NCBI GenBank assembly: GCA_020137815.1
Contig: CM035362.1
Span: 5,308,008 to 5,372,007 of the forward strand
DNA: 64,000 nucleotides
DNA from: Hormiphora californensis
Taxonomy: Eukaryota; Ctenophora; Tentaculata; Cydippida; Pleurobrachiidae
Reading direction: 5' to 3'
In this document: positions 51,951 through 63,920 of the stretch, one piece after another
Position numbering within the stretch: the stretch's first letter is position 1
Layout of the letters: the number at the start of each line of letters is the position of its first letter
Notes under the pieces: generated by a model
Databases searched by the model: none
Told to the model about the DNA's origin: nothing
What the model saw: only the letters and a program-made list of their open reading frames with translations
Made by a program: the position numbers and the translations under genes

Positions 51951-52951
51951 TCGGAACGTGTTCGTCTAGTCATTGCGCATCGCGGGCTGCCCCGTCAGCC
52001 CTTCAAACCCGGGTGAACAAGCTAACAATAGTGCAATTACATGCGCACGATGTAGTATATCGCATGTAATTTCACTATAGTAGAGTCGATAACTACATCG
52101 ACCTCTCCCAATTGTTCCAGTTTTTGTCACATCTGTTTGGAGCCTCGACACGACCTCTAAACAGGTGTTACTTTTTCACAAACTGTTTTCATCTTGGTGT
52201 AATCAGCATTTGAAATGTTGCTGATCATAACAAAAACCTAACTATTTTTTTCCAACTTGGGGTAAAACCATGGGTGTCAAAAGTTAGCTCTAGGTCCCCT
52301 AAGTAACCATCCGGAGACTCTAAGAGATATTTCAAGCCGTTCTCCCGTAATCATTAATCCCGGTGGAGAAAAAAATACAATGCGGACGTACGTGAGCGCT
52401 GGCAGGCTGTTTACATGTTATTGTATGTCTCTCACTCTCTCTGGAAAAACCGCACGTGCGGTTGCGCCGCGCGAGATAACTCTTTCTCAAGGGGGAGAAA
52501 AGAGAGAGACGCACATTAACGTTATACATTAAAGTTGAGGTTGTAGGCAATTGCACGTACGTCCATACTCAAATATGTGCTCTACCGGGATTAATGATTA
52601 CAGGAGAACGGCTTGAAATATCTCTTAGAGTCTCCGGATGGTTACTCAGGGGACCTAGAGCTAACTTTTGACACCCATGGTTTTACCCCAAGTTGAAAAA
52701 AAATAGTTAGGTTTTTGTTATGATCAGCAACATTTCAAATGCTGATTACACCAAGATGAAAACAGTTTGTGAAAAAGTAACACCTGTTTAGAGGTCGTGT
52801 CGAGGCTCCAAACAGATGTGACAAAAACTGGAACAATTGGGAGAGGTCGATGTAGTTATCGACTCTACTACTATTGTTAGCTTGTTCACCCGGGTTTGGA
52901 GGGCTGGCGGGGCAGCCCGCGACGCGCGATGACTAGACGAACACGTTCCGA
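51951..52951. mobile_element. 1-kb foldback element
   Basis: Arms about 51951-52365 and 52575-52951 are reverse complements (ends TCGGAACGTGTTCGTCTAG and CTAGACGAACACGTTCCGA), with a spacer of about 210 bp. The spacer has a perfect 16-bp palindrome AACCGCACGTGCGGTT at 52448-52463. No coding region. Confidence 0.88.
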
Positions 52952-53545
52952 GAAAGGAGCATAAGAGACGCAGGTGATGCTTTGGTAATGAAATCACCCC
53001 TCGACAGTAGGGACTGAGCAATGGGATCTCAAAATTTAATTCTGCCCTTAGCTTTATCGAATGTATTAAACAGCTTAATTTTAGTTAAATCTCCTTAGAC
53101 AGGAAAGGGAAGTTAGGAAAAGTTTTAAAGCATTATAAACGATGATATAGAAAAATTATCCTGCGAGAGTTGGAGAGCTTGTTACAAAGAAAAGGGGCAA
53201 GTTTTCACTAAATTGATATATCTTGATCAGCTGACGATCTTAATTAATTTAGCGAAAGGATTGTTCTTCTTTCTTTTTCTTTGTAAATGAAATGGTAGTG
53301 GGTACATTCTTCTTTTTCTGGAGGGTGCCAGGGGAAAACATCCCTCAAGGAACTATATCGCTAACGCAATATATGGTCTTATGAAGATCGTGATATGTGG
53401 CCCCTCAAGGGGATATAATGGGTACATAGTAGAGCACATTATAAACTGTGTGATGGATAACGAATATCATATTATATGATCATGATATCAGCCACAAAGA
53501 TTTGTAAAAATTTATTTTGTTATGCCTTTTTTAACTCTTATTGTC
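52952..53545. other. Intergenic, no features seen
   Basis: AT-rich unique-looking DNA without a supportable gene, repeat or RNA. Confidence 0.5.
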
Positions 53546-53745
53546 TTCACACGCGAAAGAGAGAGAAAGAGAGAGAGATTGTTATACCTATACTAACTCC
53601 GCAGGTCCTCCGGAACCGGGCCCGGTGGATTTAACCCTGCTCTCGCAGAGAGCGAGAGACAGACAGAGACAGAGACAGAGACAGACTACGGAGACAGACT
53701 ACGGAGACAGACTACGGAGACAGACAGAAAGAGAGAGACAGAGAG
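53546..53745 (+). mobile_element. Solo 3' tail related to the R2-like retrotransposon
   Basis: CTATACTAACTCCGCAGGTC through GGTGGATTTAACCCTGCTC (about 53586-53642) matches the 3' UTR segment of both full copies (for example TTTACTCCGCAGGCCCTCC near 18282 and 50973). It lies between a GA-rich run (53549-53569) and an (ACAGAG)n run (53650-53740). Either a severely 5'-truncated insertion or a short parasite sharing the LINE tail. Confidence 0.65.
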
Positions 53746-53916
53746 AGATAACGGGGAGAGAAGACTTGTGTCTGTGTATGTGTGTCGCTGTATCTTTCAT
53801 GTGATTTTTGCGTGTTATTAATTGTGTATACACCATCAAAGAGAAAGAGAGAGAGATCATATTCTGTTAATTTATTGTCGCCAGAATGTTCCAAATCTTG
53901 TCCATCACTTCCATAT

Positions 53917-54025
53917 CAGGAACCGACCGAATTAGGAAGTACTGGTCCCTGATTGGCTGATAACCAGTCACGTGACCTAAATAACGAGGTCTGATTGGTT
54001 GTTTACTTGGTTCGGTCGGTTCCTG
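53917..54025 (+). mobile_element. 109-bp hAT-type MITE, copy 6
   Basis: Full length. The flanks are similar (ACTTCCATAT left, ACTCCCATAT right) but not a clean 8-bp duplication. Confidence 0.87.
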
Positions 54026-54071
54026 ACTCCCATATATATTCTCGATCTGTCTACAAAATATATGTTTAGCT

Positions 54072-54098
54072 TACACCCGAATCTGTTCGGGTGTAATC
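54072..54098. repeat. Short perfect hairpin
   Basis: TTACACCCGAA and TTCGGGTGTAA form an 11-bp stem with a TCTG loop, between two MITE copies. No associated gene, so no function is claimed. Confidence 0.6.
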
Positions 54099-54148
54099 TG
54101 AACTCCTCAGACAAATAATTTAAACATGTTAAAGGCATCGCGAGAAAG

Positions 54149-54257
54149 CAGGAACCGACCGAATCAGGAAATACTGGTCCCTGATTGGCTGATAACTAGT
54201 CACGTGACCTAAATAACGAGTTCTGATTGGTTGTTTACTTGTTTCGGTCGGTTCCTG
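54149..54257 (+). mobile_element. 109-bp hAT-type MITE, copy 7
   Basis: Full length, with perfect 8-bp target duplication CGAGAAAG (54141-54148 and 54258-54265). Only 123 bp from copy 6. Confidence 0.93.
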
Positions 54258-54647
54258 CGAGAAAGGATCAGATGGTGCAAGTTTGGAATATGAGTTTAAT
54301 GGTTTTTAATTTCAAGAGAAAGAAGTTACTGCTGTTGTTTTTCGCACGTCCCATCCTAGATTTACTCAGAAAGGAGCATGGTATGGAAAGTACATAATAT
54401 ATTTAGGTTTCACTTCCGGGTTTTAATGTTCTATTATCTAAACGGAAGCAAGGCAACCCCACCCATCTTTTTATCTTTCTTTTGGACACGAAATCGAGAT
54501 GGAGTTAAGTCGGATTTTTTTGAAGTTGCCTTCTCAAGTTCACAAATATCACATGTGTGCGTTTGGGGGTGACAACTTCAAAAACCCCGACTTTAGCCCA
54601 TGTTAATAATGTAGTCATTAATGTGCAGATGCGTGTGTGTGTGTGCG

Positions 54648-54715
<68 letters not shown>

Positions 54716-56103
54716 ATATTGATGGGAAATATACGCAAAAACAAAAGTGGGAATTCTCAATTCTGTTATATATCGCTTTCTTGAATCTATTGATTTTCTT
54801 AACACCAATTCAATTGAACTTGTTTTTGTCTCATTAGTAAGAGGGGAAATTGCACAGGACAAAAAATTTCCCTGCCCGGGTGAAATACCGTTAATTTCCT
54901 ACAACGCAGGAAATTTATCCTCCCGGTAAATATGGGTCCGACCCCGGTCCGACTGTAGTTAGATAAGTAGATGCAGTCATGCATTCATTGTAGGACGAGA
55001 GTTATTTCTTTCTTTCTTCAACCGTCGATCGATTGGGTATACAAAAGGACTATAAAAGGAGCTATCTTTTTATTCTCTCTACCAAGAATCAGAAATTCAT
55101 CATTTAATGAAATGTATGAAGCCTGGTAGTACCTGCGATGTCGTATTTAAGTCTGTGGGCGGCCATGTTCGTAACGCGCGAATACCTTTCCCTGGACATT
55201 ACCAGCAGGACAAGGCGCGACAATGCGCGCGCCGAAAGCTCCGGGATTGGACCAGAACGATAACGAGATGGATTATCACTCTTACCAGAAATGAGTCTTA
55301 GAATAATTGTACCCGAATCTTAGGATGGTACCTGGGAAATTATGGCTCTATGGATAGGTTGCTCTGAGACCTAAAACCGTTTTCATGGCGGCGAGTGTGA
55401 TAGTACCGCTGGTACTGTACCAGTCTGAACTCAGAAACACTTCCGCGCACAAGTCACGTGACTTTGCTGCTGAAAAGTCGTACTTTCATTGGATTCCAAA
55501 CCGCGCGCGTTCGTACAACATCAAAACTCACAACATTTCAAGTTCGAAAATGAAGTGTTTGACACAAAAACATACTCACAAAATATTATATAAAAGATAG
55601 CATACTATAATTAAATAATCCTCTTATCTTTTAAACTGCTTGAAAAACAACACTTGTCTATATAAAAACACCAAGCCCGCTATCACAATATCAGTTCTCT
55701 CGAATTATGCACAATGTTCTCCCTCTCTCATTTTGTTGTCCCACAAAAGACAAAAGTAACGTGACAATCATTTTGCAGAACTTCCGCAAAACTCCAACAC
55801 ATTTCTAGAATCAACCGAAGTAATAAATTGCCTTGCAACTGAGCTGTAGAGGTGGGGAAGAAAGGAGAGGGAGTGCGTGTCTAGGATGTTTCCCCCACTT
55901 CCCTCTTCTGCGGGTTCAAGAGAGAGCTCGAGCCATCTTGATAAAACCTGTGTCGGGGGAGTGGAAATTACAATGGTGGTAAATAAAAAAACCTATTAAA
56001 ATTTCAGGGTTAGATTAAAGTTCATTTTTGTTCAACTGTTCAGGGACAAACTTGCCTTGTTCGACCCTCCCTCCTAAAAAGGTTTGAACAAAACAAGGAC
56101 AAA
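54258..56103. other. Intergenic, between receptor and PINK1-like gene
   Basis: (GT)n at 54630-54713, a pogo-like terminal-repeat fragment (CCCGGTAAATATGGGTCCGA to 54957) and otherwise unique DNA. Short ORFs at 55107 and 55385 show no domain and are not called. The dispersed motif TTGTTCGACCCTCCCTCC is near 56057. Confidence 0.5.
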
Positions 56104-59100
56104 CTAGTGCACATTTCTGATTTTGTGTAAAAAGATACGATTTATTTTTGTGAACTTTATTACCAGTGCGGGGGTGGAACAGTATTTTCCAAAGAACAGA
56201 GACCCACCAAGGGATAGGATCGCTTTTTCCACTGTCATTCTGCAGCTGGGCTCAGGGGATACCAGATCTCCTATCAACGAAATGGCCTGGATTGGAGACG
56301 AACAAAGGGTATTACTAACTCTACACGGTGCACCAGAAGGATCGTCAACACAAAGTTGAGCCCACAAAACAAACTTTTGTTGGGGGTGACCCAGGAGGCC
56401 TTCCTGAACATCCCCACGGTGAGAAAAGTATATGTTATCGGGGGAAATTTTTGTTAAAATCCAATAAACTGGTTTTTGGTCCAAATTTGTGCATAACTTA
56501 CTTGACTGCCGTTTGATGAAATATCTGATTGACATAAAATAAGTATACAAGACCTATTTTTGCACGAGGAATCGATTGCCGGTGGAGAGAAATCTCTAAA
56601 ATGACCGGAAAATTGTCAAATATGGGAATTTTGTCATTTTTTGAGGTTTTTGGCCCTTTAACCATTGAAAACGTTGAGATAGGAAGTTGGCAATAGCGCC
56701 AATCGTTAAAATGGTCATTTTTCTACGGGATCCCAAAATTTCATGTATATCCGAGTTATGGTTAGATTTTGGCAAACTATTGAGATGTGCTTACTGAAAA
56801 AAGGATAACTTGATTTTCTCGTTTTTTGCGATTTTTTAACTTTTGACAGAATTCTGATTGAAATGGCCAATCAGGGCCTTGCTAAAGTTGTTTATGGGAC
56901 AATTTTCGACCAAAATCCAAGATTTCATGCAAATCCAATGACAGATCATTGATTTATAGAAAGTTGAAATAGGCAAAAAAGGCCAATTTTTACCATGAAA
57001 ATAAAAATTCACATTTTTTCTGGTCAATTTCCGTCAACAACTGGTACCCTACCTATTTTTGCACGTAGAATCGATTGCCGGTGGAGTGGATCCTCTTAAA
57101 TGATTGGAAAGCGGTCGAAATGCCATTTTTGGGCGGTTTTTTGGGCCTCCAAAAAATGGCATTTCGACCGCTTTCCAATCATTTAAGAGGATCCACTCCA
57201 CCGGCAATCGATTCTACGTGCAAAAATAGGTAGGGTACCAGTTGTTGACGGAAATTGACCAGAAAAAATGTGAATTTTTATTTTCATGGTAAAAATTGGC
57301 CTTTTTTGCCTATTTCAGCTTTCTATAAATCAATGATCTGTCATTGGATTTGCATGAAATCTTGGATTTTGGTCGAAAATTGTCCCATAAACAACTTTAG
57401 CAAGGCCCTGATTGGCCATTTCAATCAGAATTCTGTCAAAAGTTAAAAAATCGCAAAAAACGAGAAAATCAAGTTATCCTTTTTTCAGTAAGCACATCTC
57501 AATAGTTTGCCAAAATCTAACCATAACTCGGATATACATGAAATTTTGGGATCCCGTAGAAAAATGACCATTTTAACGATTGGCGCTATTGCCAACTTCC
57601 TATCTCAACGTTTTCAATGGTTAAAGGGCCAAAAACCTCAAAAAATGACAAAATTCCCATATTTGACAATTTTCCGGTCATTTTAGAGATTTCTCTCCAC
57701 CGGCAATCGATTCCTCGTGCAAAAATAGGTCTTGTATACTTATTTTATGTCAATCAGATATTTCATCAAACGGCAGTCAAGTAAGTTATGCACAAATTTG
57801 GACCAAAAACCAGTTTTTTCGATTTTAACAAAAATTTCCCCCGATAACATATACTTTTCTCACCGTGGGGATGTTCAGGAAGGCCTCCTGGGTCACCCCC
57901 AACAAAAGTTTGTTTTGTGGGCTCAACTTTGGGTTGACGATCCTTCTGGTGCACCGTGTCTAAAATGTATACAACCAAAGGGTAAAGAATCATAAATTAC
58001 AAAACAAATTGAATATACATCATATGTTTCAAGCATCCCATACATTACAACTAACAGATCTACAGACGGACCCCGATATATACCGGAACCCCGATTTACC
58101 GGGCAAACCCTTTCCTCCGAGCATCCCGGTAAAACAGGGTCCTGGGTCCAATTGTATTCTAGAACTCACTTGATTGAGGTTCGGAACAGATGCAAGTTTA
58201 CATGGACAATACAGTTGCCCCGTTCCATTAATTTCAACTAACCCAAACACAGACAAAATAGAGATAAACGCTCTTCCTGGACAAGAATATAAGTTGATAT
58301 TAGCATTATTCGACATGGGCTAGGACATATTTTGATATTTCGTGGTCTAACACCACCTTCCGAGGGACTCACCTAGCGCGTACAGATCACTCGAATGATA
58401 GATATCTTTAAACGTGACATGTTCCTCGCCAGAAAAAGATCGGTGAGTTTCACTGATTTCAGGAGCCCAAGCATCAGGATTACCGGCTATGATGTCGTTT
58501 CTTTCCCGGGGAACGTTAGGAGTCCCATCAGATGAGACAAGGGAGATCGCCCAACCAAAATCTATCACAATGACCTGGATCAAAATTGAATGAAAATTTG
58601 CATAACAATTCAGTGATTTTAGATAGCGATTCATTTTGGGTGAACCCCAAAATCTGAGAAAGGCAGTTCTTACAATACGTCATGATGTTTAGATGTTTAC
58701 AACACAAAATCGATTAATTAATTATAAATAAATTATTTTTTCAATTACCTGTCCAGTGTGTCGTAGCATTATATTATCAAGTTTGATATCCCTGTGAGCA
58801 ATGTGATTTTCCTTGAGGTGTCGAAGGGCAAAAAGACATTGTAGGATTAGGAGGAGGACCACTTGGAGCTCTTTTTCAGCACGTTCTGAAACAATGTGTT
58901 GCTAGGGAACAATGTGTTGCTAGGGAACAATGTGTTGCTTAGGAGCAATGTGTTGCTTAGGAATAATGTGTTGCTTAGGAACAATGTGTTGCTTAGGAAC
59001 AATGTGTTGCTTAGGAACAAGGTGTTGCTTAGGAACAATGTGTTGCTTAGGAACAATGTGTTGCTTAGGAACAATGTGTTGCTTAGGAAAAATGTGTTGC

Positions 59101-62100
59101 TTAGGAACAATGTGTTGCTTAGGAACAATGTGTTGCTTAGGAACAATGTGTTTCCTACTAAGCAATGCTACTAATGTGTTGCTTATTACCTGAGAGGTCT
59201 GAGCAACAATGAAATAGAGAAACCGAAGACAATCGAACAAAATTACCTATCGATCTCTCGACATTCTTGGCTTTTTCCTCGGAGAAGGCATTAACAAAAC
59301 TCCGTAAGCTAACAGGGTATTCAGGCATTGCCAGAAAGGAAGTTCTACTTGCCATCTCAACTGAGACATCTAGCCCTGGCGGGACCAGCAAATGCAAATA
59401 CCTGGAGAATACTAATTGTTAGTTAGCTAAACCCCTTGTTATGATTATTGGTAACCAATGGTTACTCCTGTATGGTTACTAGTGGTTACTAATGGTTACT
59501 AGTGGTTACTATTGGTAACCAATGGTTACTCCTGTATGGTTACTAATGGTTACTAATACCGTTAATAACTCAGTAACTTACCCCTTATAAGGTGAAGTGG
59601 TTGCATGGTAACTGGTGGTAACTAATGGTAACTCACCCCTTATAAGGTGAAGTGGTTGCATGGTAACTAATGGTAACTTACCCCTTATAAGGTGAAGTGG
59701 TTGCATGGTAACTGGTGGTAACTAATGGTTACTCCTGTATGGTTACTAATGGTTACTAATGGTTACTAATATAACTCAGTAACTCACCCCTTGTAAGGTG
59801 AAGTGGTTGCATGGTAACTAGTGGTAACTAATGGTAACTCACCCCTTATAAGGTGAAGTGGTTGCATGGTAACTAATGGTAACTTACCCCTTATAAGGTG
59901 AAGTGGTTGCATGGTAACTGGTGGTAACTAATGGTAACTCACCCCTTATAAGGTGAAGTGGTTGCATGGTAACTATGTACCACACGAACTATATTCGGAT
60001 GAACGGGGAGGGATATTGGGACAGTGTGCTCCGCACTAAACTGCTTACACAAGTACTCCGTTCCACTTTGACCCGTATCGTGGTCGCTCTCGTTAAGCAG
60101 ATTTATCTGAGGGTGATTTTTAATTGATCTAGTAGGAACCGACCGAATCAGGAAATACTGGTCCCTGATTGGCTGATAACCAGTCACATGACCTAAATAA
60201 CGAGTTCTGATTGGTTGTTTACTTGTGTCGGTCGGTTCCTGTTGTGTTATTAAGTAACGAAAAAGTAATTTTTCGGCTAAGTTTTTAGTTATCTCAATTT
60301 ATCCTCGGCCCAAAACAGCCATAAAACAGTCTCTCTCTCGGCCTATATTATTGACAGTATTTTACTGGGCGGCACCGTTCCTAATTTACTGGTCAAAACC
60401 ATTTCCCTTAACCATCCTGATAAATCGGAATCCGACTGTATATAAATTCCCTTGTTAAATGTTCTAACCCTTCTCGCGAAAAGGGGGGGTCAAGCTAGGC
60501 GAAAATCCTCACCATCATTTTCAGAACAAGAGGACCATGGATATGGTGAAGAATCCTAAATACCAACGAGCAGCTACCTTCTCTATCGTTAAGAGATGGC
60601 ACGTTTAGGGGAGTAGAGGATAACAATACATAGTCCATTTCGTAGACCCACTCTTGATCAAGTGAATCTGTAGAATTAGGGAATTAGAGGTAGTAGAAAA
60701 GATATGCAAGGCATTATAACAGGAGGGGATCATGACTGATATAAGTTACAATGTAATGATGTTAGTAAGGGTGCAGGAACCGACCGAATAAGGAAATACT
60801 GGTCCCTGATTGGCTGATAACCAGTCACGTGACCTAAATAGCGAGCTCTGATTGGTTGTTTACTTGGTTCGGTCGGTTCCTGTAAGGGTGGCAAGGTGTA
60901 CGAGACCCCTCCCCCCTCGTGTCATTTTTGGTTCGTGGACTCCCCTACTAAACCCCGGTGCGAATTGTTCGTCAATATAGCAATGTAATTGATATCACTT
61001 TTACAACAATTATAGCACCCTCACTAGAGTTAGTTGAAATGTGACAAAAAACTCTGAAAATATGAAATTTCTTTGTGGGCTCCACCTATTTTCTCAATTT
61101 TCGCTGCTGCCGCTAATTTCACCGAATCCCATTCTTCCAGCATCTCTCGCGCGCCATAGGGTGATATTTTAGGGTGATATAAACCAAGCGCGTATCAATG
61201 CATTGCTGATGCATTGGAAAATATCACCCTGTTCTTTCACCCATTCTCCCTTTCCAGGTAAAGCATCCCCGACAAAATATATGTTTTGTAGCTACTCAAA
61301 GCATGTTTCTAAGCCGCTGGATTGCCTGTAAAAGATCAGTTTAGTAACTAAACTCTCTATACTAACACACACACACTTACCAGTTGTAGCGGGTGTATCA
61401 AGGGGCCACGGTAAAGGGAGGACCTTAGCAACGGTTGCCATGGTATCCACGAGGGTGGAAGTGTTAGCAGTGGACAATATGGGTAGTAGGCATCTAACTA
61501 CATCTCCAACCGTGTTTTTCTGTGTAATGAATTATATTACCTTCTTTTTTATTTAAATCGAATCAAAGCGGATAATATTTTGATAGCATTGCTTACCTTC
61601 TTATCCTGGTTATCTTCCTCTCTCGAAGTTCGTTGAAATACCCGAGGTGCACTATCCACCTCCACTGTGCCACTTATAGAGTCGCCACAAGTTGGCTGTT
61701 GTGGAGGCGATGGGAACTCAGTTGGTGGACAGGAGGGATGGGTGTGTGGGTTGAAACCATACCCATAATTCCCAGATGAGCCACCACCACTACCACTAGG
61801 ATTGAACGTACCGCTAGAACCACTGGGATTTTTAGGTGGCATGTGTGGATCCCAGTTGAAATCAGAAAGGAAGTTCCCACCGGGACCGGGATTGTTTGCG
61901 GAGGGGAAGTTCCCACCGGGACCGGGATTGTTTGCGGAGGGGAAGTTCCCACCAGGACCGGGATTGTTTGCGGAGGGGAAGTTCCCACCGGGACCGGGAT
62001 TGTTTGCGGAGGGGAAGTTCCCACCGGGACCGGGATTGTTTGCGGAGGGGAAGTTCCCACCGGGACCGGGATTGTTTGCGGAGGGGAAGTTCCCACCGGG

Positions 62101-63920
62101 ACCGGGATTGCTTGCGGAGGGGAAGTTCCCACCGGGATCAGGATTGTTTGCGGAGGGGAAGTTCCCACCGGGACCGGGATTGTTTGCGGAGGTTGATGGG
62201 TGGAATTGTTTGAAGAGATCTTCCGTTTCACGGTACTGTACTCTCAGTACTGTGCTATCAATACTATTTCCTGCAAAATTATGATTTATTAATGCACTAC
62301 GAATTCAGATGTAAAGTGGAATCAATCGGAGATTAGTGCTTACTACGTAAACTTTTTAAACAAAACCTAGACTAATAAAACTACATATTACCATGTAGTA
62401 GTGTTAACCATTTAATGTTAACATGTTAACATACCCGCATTCACCAGACCAGAATCAAAGTTAGTTAGGATGTGCGAGAGGGAAAGAGATGGTCGATCAA
62501 AGGATCCTTGATCGTCTTGGATACTCCTGCAAATAATTCCACTCAAAGTACTTAGTATGAAAAAATATCACGATATAACTTTACTCCTAGAATCTAGATC
62601 CAGTTAAATTACTGAACTAAAACATGTCCCACATGTAAAATGAGAGATATATTTCAGCTAAAAATAACCCCATTTACCGAAGGAAGGAAAACTCCGCCGC
62701 TTGAGAAATGGACGCCGCACCGTTATAACTATCTAAGGTAGTTTGTGGCCCTGTCGATCCAATGGATGATGTTCCAACCGGAGATGTGAAGTTATTGTTG
62801 CCCATATTTGGAGATGTGAAGTTATTGATGCTCATATTTGGAGCTAATTCTGGACCAGGGCTCGGTTCTGAAAGGGAACAGGTGCATGTAGAACTGACAA
62901 TTGGCCCTGGGCAAGATGATATCGTTACTTTAACAAGATAATATATTAAGACGTTACCAGGAACCGACCGAATCAGGAAATACTGGTCCCTGATTGGCTG
63001 ATAACCAGTCACGTGACCTAGATACCGAGTTCTGATTGGTTGTTTACTTGTTTCGGTCGGTTCCTGATGTAACTCTACCTTTCAGGTGATATACAATATG
63101 AGCAATTTATCCGGTTTCTAATTAATAAGACGAGGTTTGAACTTTTCATACCATGTTGTTTTAACAAGAAATAAGAGATCTACTAACTTGGAGTGAGATC
63201 CAGATCATTGATTAGACTGGTAAAACTTTCATTCGTTGGAACTTCAAACTCAGGAACAAACTCGCTGTGTTGGTAATCATCAAGGTTCGAAACTGGGAGA
63301 AAAGATGGTCGTTAGTTTAAAGTCCTTCTCTAAAAATTATAACTGGTAAGACCTCAACAACTTAAACAAACAGAAAACAGCAGATTGTAAAGCTCCTAGT
63401 TCCCCAATTTCATATTCCAGATATCGGGGAAATAGGAACATAACAATGCTCAGTATTGGCTCACAGAGAGCCGGCATCTTGTTTCTAATCGTACCTGGCT
63501 GAACGCTATTTATTTATATTGTTATGTTATATGTTTTGGCTTTACATTAATAAAATCAATTGTGAATAATGAGATTATTGAATTATTCTGAATAATGAGA
63601 TCTGATCAAAAATGCTTGCTCATATCTCATTATTCAGTGTAATAATGGGACTTGACAACACATTGTACCAGGAACCGACCGGAACAAGTAAACAACCAAT
63701 CAGAACTCATTATTTAGGTCACGTGACTGGTTATCCGCCAATCAGGGACCAGTATTTCCTGATTCGGTCGGTTCCTGCATTGTACCTGGCTGAAGAACAG
63801 GAGCAGTTAGTGCGTCCACCACGTCCTCTGCGTTCTCAGAGTTGATAGCTTCCTCTAAAGAGTCCATTCCTGGGGGTTGATTGACCGGTATAATTGGCCT
63901 TGTATGACCGGGTTTGGCAG
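56104..63920 (-). CDS. PINK1: PINK1-like serine/threonine kinase, 5' end outside window
   Basis: Minus strand, at least 13 exons with agreeing phases: 63920-63786, 63292-63188, 62867-62678, 62526-62435, 62270-61597, 61519-61381, 60667-60513, 60106-59943, 59401-59247, 58885-58749, 58574-58373, 58276-58170, 56286-56104; about 812 residues seen. The first visible exon is entered in phase 1, so an upstream exon lies beyond the window. Kinase landmarks: beta-3 Lys in LVLKMM, helix-C-side HPNIVRVV, FLAMPEYPVSLRSF, catalytic HIAHRDIKLDNIML, DFG in VIDFGWAI, GNPDAWAPEI, SSDLYALG and the closing SPEPSCRMTVEKAI. KMM, HPNI-RV, the FL-M--YP--LR stretch and the APE region match PINK1 better than other kinases I know. 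PINK1 phosphorylates ubiquitin and Parkin on damaged mitochondria. Here the kinase is preceded by about 450 residues of low-complexity sequence, unlike human PINK1, and no targeting signal is visible. Orthology is probable, not proven. Confidence 0.7.
56324..57958. mobile_element. 1.6-kb foldback transposon, copy B
   Basis: Near-identical to copy A but with both arms complete, centred near 57140. 4-bp target duplication TCTA (56320-56323 and 57959-57962). It lies in the last intron of the PINK1-like gene, 37 bp upstream (in transcription order) of the final exon. Confidence 0.9.
58063..58157. mobile_element. Pogo-like MITE remnant
   Basis: CAGACGGACCCCGATATATA to GGGTCCAATTG, TA on both sides, with GATTTACCGGGC and CCCGGTAAA mirrored inside. 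It is in the last intron of the PINK1-like gene. Confidence 0.65.
58886..59160. repeat. 18-bp minisatellite in a PINK1-like intron
   Basis: About 14 units of AACAATGTGTTGCTTAGG abutting the 3' splice site of the exon at 58885. On the gene strand the acceptor ACATTGTTTCAG looks derived from the repeat unit. Confidence 0.93.
59440..59970. repeat. Tandem array of a PINK1-like exon end and its 5' splice site
   Basis: CCCCTTATAAGGTGAAGTGG with TTGCATGGTAACT recurs about seven times (near 59580, 59635, 59681, 59787, 59841, 59886 and 59943), mixed with GGTTACTAATGGTAAC filler. The copy at 59943 is the true exon end (YHATTSPYKG). The other copies lie downstream in the intron and carry the same coding end, most with the same donor GTGAG. 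Confidence 0.9.
60133..60241 (+). mobile_element. 109-bp hAT-type MITE, copy 8
   Basis: Full length; the first base is changed (TAGGAACC). It lies 27 bp upstream (in transcription order) of the PINK1-like exon at 60106. No clear target duplication. Confidence 0.87.
60368..60440. mobile_element. Diverged pogo-like MITE remnant
   Basis: Ends only loosely resemble the family on the left (GGCACCGTTCCTAATTTACTGG), but the right end is clear (TAAATCGGAATCCGACTG then TA). PINK1-like intron. Confidence 0.5.
60774..60882 (+). mobile_element. 109-bp hAT-type MITE, copy 9
   Basis: Full length, with perfect 8-bp target duplication TAAGGGTG (60766-60773 and 60883-60890). PINK1-like intron. Confidence 0.93.
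61861..62197 (-). repeat. Coding 36-bp minisatellite in the PINK1-like gene
   Basis: Nine 36-bp units encode PSANNPGPGGNF on the minus strand, with single variants (ASNPG, NNPDPG). The repeat is open in several frames on both strands, but the exon (62270-61597) keeps phase 1 to 0 only in this frame. It lies well N-terminal of the kinase domain. Confidence 0.9.
62958..63066 (+). mobile_element. 109-bp hAT-type MITE, copy 10
   Basis: Full length; flanks do not show a clean 8-bp duplication. PINK1-like intron. Confidence 0.88.
63669..63777 (-). mobile_element. 109-bp hAT-type MITE, copy 11, on a 5' splice site
   Basis: Full-length copy with perfect 8-bp duplication CATTGTAC (63661-63668 and 63778-63785). 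On the gene strand the duplicate next to the exon at 63786 is GTACAATG, that is, the splice donor itself, so both duplicates carry a potential donor. Confidence 0.93.

Noticed and set aside
58896-59240. ORFs through the 18-bp minisatellite on both strands
   Set aside because: Stop-free repeat units inside an intron whose flanking kinase exons join without them.
61802-62284. Plus-strand ORFs through the 36-bp repeat (GKFPPGPGLFAE and others)
   Set aside because: Shadows of the minus-strand coding repeat; only the minus frame agrees with flanking exon phases and kinase exons.
63669-63777. MITE as an intron-creating (introner) element
   Set aside because: The introns containing donor-adjacent MITEs are longer than the MITE and have separate acceptors, so the MITE did not form the intron.
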